Notes under the pieces: generated by a model
Database searches by the model: none
Seen by the model: only the letters and a program-made list of their open reading frames with translations
Told to the model about the DNA's origin: nothing
Shown here: positions 14,756 through 18,811 of the stretch, one piece after another
How the letters are laid out: every line of letters begins with the position of its first letter
Position numbering within the stretch: the stretch's first letter is position 1
From: an uncultured Eubacteriales bacterium
GTDB taxonomy: Bacteria; Bacillota; Clostridia; Oscillospirales; CAG-272
Reading direction: 5' to 3'
NCBI GenBank assembly: GCA_900544985.1
Contig: UQXK01000033.1
Location: forward strand, 1-18,811
DNA length: 18,811 nucleotides
Made by a program: the position numbers and the translations under genes

Positions 14756-14784
14756 ATTATAGCATAATGACCATTTGTTGTCAA
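14756..14784 (-). promoter_or_regulatory. Perfect consensus sigma-A promoter of the flotillin leader
   Basis: On the minus strand TTGACA (14779-14784), exactly 17 bases, TATAAT (14756-14761), with TGC directly before the -10 (extended -10). Both hexamers are full consensus. Transcription should start near 14749. Confidence 0.93.
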
Positions 14785-14885
14785 GGGGTATTACACAAAA
14801 TTGTATGATGTTTCAAAAAGTGTGCGTCAGGAGCACATTTTTGGATATGTATATGGTGTCGAAAAAAGGTTTCTCTCCTATTTAT

Positions 14886-14914
14886 ATAATAATATAAACG
14901 GGGAGTTTTGTAAA
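14886..14914 (-). promoter_or_regulatory. Possible second, upstream promoter for the flotillin gene
   Basis: On the minus strand TTTACA (14909-14914), 17 bases, TATTAT (14886-14891). An AGGAG follows but no start codon fits it, so a transcript from here would run into the main flotillin promoter region. The AT-rich context makes a chance match possible. Confidence 0.35.
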
Positions 14915-14932
14915 GATAAATATATAAAAACC

Positions 14933-15040
14933 CTCAAATCGCAGAGAAGCTTAACACAAACTTTATAACATTTTGACGTTCTAAAACGCCAAACAGAGCT
15001 TTTCTCCGAAGACATTCTGTGTAGATTACAGTCTCCCCCG
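14933..15040 (-). repeat. Structured intergenic repeat copy A, downstream of dxr
   Basis: The part at 14933-15000 aligns with copy B (16308-16380) by shared TCAAATCGCAGA at one end, a central TTTGAC, and CGCCAAA further on. The part at 14997-15040 aligns with copy C in the glmS leader, including a 21-base stretch with one mismatch. On the minus strand it folds as AAGAC...GTCTT enclosing CTGT/ACAG, then GGCGTT-TTAG-AACGTC. It lies directly after the dxr stop. Confidence 0.5.
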
Positions 15041-15056
15041 CGTCTTTGAGAAGCAT

Positions 15057-16199
15057 TTACATCAAGTTTATAAACGCCCTTGTATCCGCTCTCACTTCCC
15101 TGTCGAAATCCAGAATATCGCCGACCGAATCGAGCTTTCGTATATCGTATTTGTCGAGCATTGCGGATATGACCTTCGGGATAGAAGTATATTTTGCCTT
15201 GCCGTTAAGAAAGGCGTCCACCATAACTTCGTTCGCCGCATTGAGTACGACCTGCGCGCTGTGTCCCATCCCGCTCGCCTTATACGCAAGCGAAAGGCAC
15301 GGGAATTTTTGCGGGTCGGGTCTTTCGAATTTAAGTTCCGATACAGAAAAAATATCGAGCTTCTCTATATTATTTGAAAGTCTTTCGGGAAAATTCAGCG
15401 CGTACGCTATCGGTATCTGCATGGATTTCGGCGCTATATTCGCCATTATAGTCCCGTCGCAAAATTCAACCATGGAATGGACAAGGCTCTTTCTGTGCAC
15501 GACAACTTCTATTTTCGACGGCTCTACGCCGAAAAGCCATTTTGCCTCTATGACTTCAAATCCCTTGTTCATCATTGTAGACGAATCTATCGTGACTTTC
15601 GGTCCCATGCTCCACGTAGGGTGAGACAGCGCCATCTCCGGCGTTATATCGTCTGTTATCTCTTTATCGAAAAAAGGACCGCCTGATGCCGTAAGAAGTA
15701 TCTTTTCTATTTTATTCTGTTTTTCCCCGTTAAGGCACTGCATTATCGCGCTGTGCTCGCTGTCAACGGTAAGAAGCAGAGCTCCGCTTTTCTCTGCGGT
15801 TCTCATAATAAGTTCTCCGCCCGCCACAAGCACCTCTTTGTTGGCAAGCGCCACGCATTTCCCGTTTTTTATCATATTATACGTCGGAAGAAGCCCTGCC
15901 ACGCCAACAAGAGCGGAAACAGAGATATCAAAATCGGTAAGCTCCGATATTTCCTCCATGCCGCGCTCTCCGCAGAAAACATTTAAATTTTTATATTTTG
16001 CTTTTATCTCTTTTGCGTCGTTATCGCTTATTATATATACGTTTTCGGGTTTGAATTCCTCTATCTGGGAAATAAGCTTGTCCTTGTTTTTTCCCGCAAC
16101 AAGAGTGACCGCGGAAAATTTTTCGGGATTTTCCCTTATAACGTTGAGCGTGCTCTCCCCGATAGAACCGGTAGAACCGAATATTGCAACCCTTTTCAT
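15057..16199 (-). CDS. dxr: 1-deoxy-D-xylulose-5-phosphate reductoisomerase
   Basis: Second enzyme of the MEP isoprenoid pathway: converts 1-deoxyxylulose-5-phosphate to 2-C-methylerythritol-4-phosphate with NADPH, in the cytoplasm. 380 residues, normal length. N-terminal NADPH-binding GSTGSIG (8-14); NKEVLVAGGELI (120-131); metal ligands in VDSEHS (D146, E148) and NKGFE (E215); substrate-site motifs TASGGPF (170-176) and HPTWSMGPKVTIDSSTMMNKG; and late in the protein GMGHSAQVVLNAANE. Start ATG preceded by AAGGCGG with 6 bases between. In many Bacillota dxr lies in a uppS-cdsA-dxr-rseP operon; here it is alone, with structured repeats on both sides. I found no clear promoter. Confidence 0.98.
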   Translation of the reverse strand: MKRVAIFGSTGSIGESTLNVIRENPEKFSAVTLVAGKNKDKLISQIEEFKPENVYIISDNDAKEIKAKYKNLNVFCGERGMEEISELTDFDISVSALVGVAGLLPTYNMIKNGKCVALANKEVLVAGGELIMRTAEKSGALLLTVDSEHSAIMQCLNGEKQNKIEKILLTASGGPFFDKEITDDITPEMALSHPTWSMGPKVTIDSSTMMNKGFEVIEAKWLFGVEPSKIEVVVHRKSLVHSMVEFCDGTIMANIAPKSMQIPIAYALNFPERLSNNIEKLDIFSVSELKFERPDPQKFPCLSLAYKASGMGHSAQVVLNAANEVMVDAFLNGKAKYTSIPKVISAMLDKYDIRKLDSVGDILDFDREVRADTRAFINLM

Positions 16200-16307
16200 A
16201 TTATACCGCCTTTTATTTTATATTCTTTACAGTAAAAAGTAAGACTTTCTCCGCCGAATAATAACCGCGCCCGCTTTTGCAACCGATAACAGCACACCGC
16301 CGAATAT

Positions 16308-16435
16308 TCAAATCGCAGAAAAGCGATAAATCACGCTTTACCGCGTTTTGACAGCCACAACCGCCAAAGAAGCTTCACTTGGAATAGTTCGGCGAGGACA
16401 AAAAAATTCAATATAAAGCCCGCCTTAAAAGTCTT
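16308..16435 (-). repeat. Structured intergenic repeat copy B, upstream of dxr
   Basis: Aligns with copy A at 14933-15000 (shared TCAAATCGCAGA, AAGC, TTTA, TTTTGAC, CGCCAAAG, AAGCTT in the same order). A hairpin is kept despite sequence change: GGCGG-TTGTGG-CTGTC here against GGCGTT-TTAG-AACGTC in A, on the minus strand. It fills most of the 242-base gap between the SUKH gene and dxr. No gene is visible in that gap. Confidence 0.45.
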
Positions 16436-16441
16436 ACCCCG

Positions 16442-16903
16442 TCAGATCTCGCCTTCATAATACCGGGTGATAAATTCCGCCATATTTGACGCCACCGCTC
16501 TCCAACAGCATTTTTCGTCTATCATCTCATGCTCCCAGATGTAGATAACAGATTCATCGGCGACACCGTCGTTTCTTACGCGGTAGCAATAATAATCTCC
16601 GCAGCCGTTTCCGGCAAAGAAGATAAATCTGTCTACTCTGTCGATATACTCTTCTTTGCTGAAATTTTCTTCGAAAAACGGAAGCCAGCTTTCTCTATTC
16701 AGTTCGACGTTTTCAATTATCTCTTTTGCCGACCAAAGAAGCCAGCCGTCTCCGTCAAGCTCTGAGAGAAGTTCTCTCAATTCTTTCGGGAACGGATATC
16801 CTACTGCCTTTTCGGCGCGGTCGATTCTTTTTTCGGGACAAGGGGACTTTATCTTAACAAAATCATTTCCATTTGATACTTGTAATATAAGCTCTTTATA
16901 CAT
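16442..16903 (-). CDS. SMI1/KNR4 (SUKH) family protein
   Basis: 153-residue soluble protein. The SUKH pattern is visible: PCPEKRIDRAEKAVGYPFPKELRELLSELDGDG in the first third (helix entering the conserved PFP.EL..LL...DG motif), then a middle region with FFAGNGCGDYYCYRV, and IYIWEHE towards the end. SUKH proteins act as immunity partners for polymorphic and contact-dependent toxins, or as adaptors of unknown role; many occur as orphans. No toxin gene is adjacent here. ATG 16903 has GGAGAAGAG 5-10 bases upstream; an ATG at 16927 lies before this site and is less likely. A strong promoter lies at 16945-16973. Probably monocistronic. Confidence 0.87.
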   Translation of the reverse strand: MYKELILQVSNGNDFVKIKSPCPEKRIDRAEKAVGYPFPKELRELLSELDGDGWLLWSAKEIIENVELNRESWLPFFEENFSKEEYIDRVDRFIFFAGNGCGDYYCYRVRNDGVADESVIYIWEHEMIDEKCCWRAVASNMAEFITRYYEGEI

Positions 16904-16944
16904 ATTTCTCTTCTCCGTATAAAACATAATATATATCTTTTCAC

Positions 16945-16973
16945 ATTATATCAAAAAACGGCGCATTTATCAA
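16945..16973 (-). promoter_or_regulatory. Sigma-A promoter of the SUKH gene
   Basis: On the minus strand TTGATA (16968-16973), 17 bases, TATAAT (16945-16950), with TGA before the -10 (extended -10). Start point near 16938, about 35 bases before the ATG at 16903. Confidence 0.85.
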
Positions 16974-16993
16974 TTCCCGCTATTTGTAAATTT

Positions 16994-17012
16994 ATAAAAG
17001 TAATACTTTTAT
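16994..17012. promoter_or_regulatory. Perfect 9-bp inverted repeat, possible operator between the SUKH gene and dxs
   Basis: ATAAAAGTA-A-TACTTTTAT, symmetrical around 17003. It lies about 20 bases upstream of the SUKH -35 and upstream of the dxs promoter candidate, so one regulator could reach both divergent genes. It could also be a chance palindrome in AT-rich DNA. Confidence 0.35.
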
Positions 17013-17017
17013 TTATT

Positions 17018-17047
17018 TTCATTATGTGATAAAATATTTATTATAAT
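17018..17047 (+). promoter_or_regulatory. Candidate dxs promoter
   Basis: Consensus TATAAT at 17042-17047 with a poor -35 (TTCATT, 17018-17023) at 18 bases. An alternative is TTGTAA/TTTTAT overlapping the palindrome at 16994-17012. Either would give a leader of about 100-150 bases. Confidence 0.4.
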
Positions 17048-17104
17048 ATATTTCATCATAACGAGATGAGATAAAAAAACATTGCACACGTCTAAATAAA
17101 AAAG

Positions 17105-17141
17105 CGATATTTCGATTTGTGAAACAAATTCGGACATATCG
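17105..17141 (+). other. Two-tier stem-loop directly before the dxs ribosome-binding site
   Basis: Outer stem CGATAT/ATATCG (17105-17110 with 17136-17141) and inner stem CGA.TTTGT/ACAAA.TCG with one bulge around a GAA loop. It ends 5 bases before GAGGAG (17147-17152), so it could affect translation or mRNA stability. Confidence 0.45.
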
Positions 17142-17161
17142 TCAAAGAGGAGATCTTCACG

Positions 17162-18811
17162 GTGAATGAAACCGAAAAATATAAATACCTCGGCAAAATA
17201 AACTCTCCCGACGACTTAAAAAAGCTATCGGAAAGTGATATGCCTCGCCTCGCGGAGGAAATACGCGAAGAGCTCATTTCGCGCGTCACGGAAAACGGGG
17301 GGCACCTTGCCTCTAACCTCGGCGTCGTGGAGCTGACAATGGCAATACACCGCGTTTTCGACGCGCCGAAAGATCATATAATATTCGACGTCGGACACCA
17401 GAGCTATGTCCACAAAATGCTGACCGGAAGATTTGATAAATTCGATACGATCAGAACTCCCGGCGGAATTTCCGGATTTACCAACAGAGACGAAAGCGAA
17501 TTCGACGCGTTCGGCGCGGGACACAGTTCCACATCGTTTTCCGCAGGACTCGGATTTGCCATATCCGATAAACTAAACGGAAGCGACGCATACACCGTTG
17601 TGGTGCTCGGCGACGGCGCATACACCGGCGGAATGATACACGAAGCGCTCAACAACTGCCAAAAGAATCTCAATCTTATCATAATACTCAACGAAAACGA
17701 AATATCCATATCGAAAAACATCGGCAAATTCGCGCAGAATCTGGCAAGGATCAGAATGCGCTCCTCATATTTCAAAACAAAAAAAGCAACCGGAGCTTTT
17801 TTGAAGCACATTCCTCTTATAGGAAACGCCCTTTTCCGCGCCGTGCGATTTGTGAAAAAATGTATAAAAAATGTTCTTTACGGCTCCAATTATTTTGAAA
17901 GCATGGGGCTTACTTACCTCGGTCCCGTGGACGGAAACGATTTTGCCGCAACGGAAAATCTTTTAAAGGAAGCAAGGAAGCTCGGCGAAAGCGTGCTCGT
18001 TCATGTAAAAACAAAAAAAGGCAAGGGATACGCGCCTGCCGAAAGCTCTCCCGATATATACCACGGAATATCACCCAAAAACGTAGAAAAAACACTCTCC
18101 TCGCTTTCATTTTCGGAAATAATGGGAAATACGATATCGGATATCGCAAAAACAGATACACGCATATGCGCCATAACGGCGGCAATGTGCGACGGTACAG
18201 GACTTAACAGATTCAAAAACGAACACAAAGACCGCTTTTTTGACGTAGGAATTGCGGAAGAGCACGCGCTTACTTTCGCGGCAGGACTTGCTGCAAACGG
18301 AATGCGCCCGTTTGCCGCCGTATACTCAACTTTCCTGCAACGCTCATACGATAACATAATACACGATATTGCGCTTCAAAATCTTCCCGTGACGATATGC
18401 GTGGACCGCGCCGGGCTGAATGCTTCCGACGGTGCAACGCACCACGGTATATTCGATGTTTCTTTCCTTTCGGGAATACCGAACATGACGATATACGCAC
18501 CCATAACGGAAGAAAGACTGAAAAAAGCCATACACGAATCTCTCGAAAACGGTACGCCCTGTGCTATAAGATATCCCCGCGGCACGGAAAACGAAAAAAT
18601 AAAAGAGGAGTTTTACTCCTCTAATATTCCGAAAAATCTATCCGCCGTTTCGAATTTTTCAAAAGATGAGTATCTTGATCTTGTGATAATAACCGACGGC
18701 GCGATAGTCACCGAGGCAATGAAAGCTTCAACAAACCTTTCGGGAAAAGGGATAAAAACGGGAATAATACTTCTCGAAAAAATAAAACCCTTTTCAGAAT
18801 GCGCAGAAAAT
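17162..18811 (+). CDS. dxs: 1-deoxy-D-xylulose-5-phosphate synthase, 3' part beyond the window
   Basis: First enzyme of the MEP pathway: condenses pyruvate and glyceraldehyde-3-phosphate in a thiamine-diphosphate-dependent reaction. 550 codons are present, about the first nine tenths of a typical Dxs, open to the last base. Motifs: INSPDDLKKL (13-22), GGHLASNLGVVELT (46-59), FDVGHQSY (75-82), GDGAYTGGM (150-158) with NENE (177-180) forming the thiamine-diphosphate/magnesium site, GIAEEHAL with the catalytic Glu (363-370), and DRAGLNASDGATHHGIFD. The C-terminal transketolase domain is cut. GTG start, 9 bases after GAGGAG; the next ATG (codon 27) falls after the conserved INSP segment and is too late. 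Divergent from the SUKH gene. Dxr, its pathway partner, lies nearby on the other strand. Confidence 0.97.
   Translation, partial: MNETEKYKYLGKINSPDDLKKLSESDMPRLAEEIREELISRVTENGGHLASNLGVVELTMAIHRVFDAPKDHIIFDVGHQSYVHKMLTGRFDKFDTIRTPGGISGFTNRDESEFDAFGAGHSSTSFSAGLGFAISDKLNGSDAYTVVVLGDGAYTGGMIHEALNNCQKNLNLIIILNENEISISKNIGKFAQNLARIRMRSSYFKTKKATGAFLKHIPLIGNALFRAVRFVKKCIKNVLYGSNYFESMGLTYLGPVDGNDFAATENLLKEARKLGESVLVHVKTKKGKGYAPAESSPDIYHGISPKNVEKTLSSLSFSEIMGNTISDIAKTDTRICAITAAMCDGTGLNRFKNEHKDRFFDVGIAEEHALTFAAGLAANGMRPFAAVYSTFLQRSYDNIIHDIALQNLPVTICVDRAGLNASDGATHHGIFDVSFLSGIPNMTIYAPITEERLKKAIHESLENGTPCAIRYPRGTENEKIKEEFYSSNIPKNLSAVSNFSKDEYLDLVIITDGAIVTEAMKASTNLSGKGIKTGIILLEKIKPFSECAEN

Noticed and set aside
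16442..16903. A toxin-immunity system around the SUKH gene
   Set aside because: The genes on either side are dxr and dxs; no toxin-like reading frame is present in this window.

Overview
The window looks like chromosomal DNA of an endospore-forming, probably anaerobic member of the Clostridia (Bacillota). Four things point there: the sporulation genes spoIIE and spoIVB, a glmS ribozyme ahead of glmS, the non-mevalonate isoprenoid genes dxr and dxs, and near-consensus sigma-A promoters with AGGAGG-type ribosome-binding sites. Base composition is moderate to low GC by eye, with AT-rich intergenic DNA. I see no phage, transposase, CRISPR array or rRNA.

Layout. Left part (1-7515), all on the minus strand: a DUF362/ferredoxin protein; glmS with a long leader that carries the glmS ribozyme; a left-handed beta-helix protein related to the GlmU acetyltransferase half; tRNA-Arg(CCU); an AI-2E-type membrane permease; a LiaF-like membrane protein. 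Middle (7525-11297), minus strand: spoIIE and spoIVB. At 11298-12118 a divergent plus-strand unit encodes a small stand-alone SLOG (DUF2493-like) protein behind a leader with two related hairpins. At 12166-13106 an AT-rich membrane-anchored protein of unknown function lies between two copies of an intergenic repeat. At 13107-14784 a flotillin-like SPFH protein is driven by a perfect consensus promoter through a folded leader ending in an intrinsic terminator. Right part: dxr (minus), a SUKH/SMI1-KNR4 protein (minus), and divergently dxs (plus), which runs off the right edge.

How the genes work together. glmS makes glucosamine-6-phosphate for the wall, is feedback-controlled by its ribozyme, and sits beside a GlmU-like hexapeptide protein. 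SpoIIE (forespore sigma-F activation) and SpoIVB (forespore-to-mother-cell signalling) are successive sporulation checkpoints. Dxs and Dxr are the first two enzymes of the MEP pathway, here transcribed away from each other with a SUKH gene between them. LiaF-like and flotillin proteins both belong to envelope-stress or membrane-organisation families.

The most interesting unexplained signal is the flotillin leader (14618-14749). It has a multi-helix domain whose loop is complementary to one arm of the terminator, which is the layout of a riboswitch or attenuator. I cannot assign it to a known class with confidence. Secondary points are two families of structured intergenic repeats (71-127, 12166-12300, 12998-13106; and 3324-3402, 14933-15040, 16308-16435), the covarying hairpins ahead of the SLOG gene, and the unusually large gap between the glmS ribozyme and a glmS start without a Shine-Dalgarno sequence.
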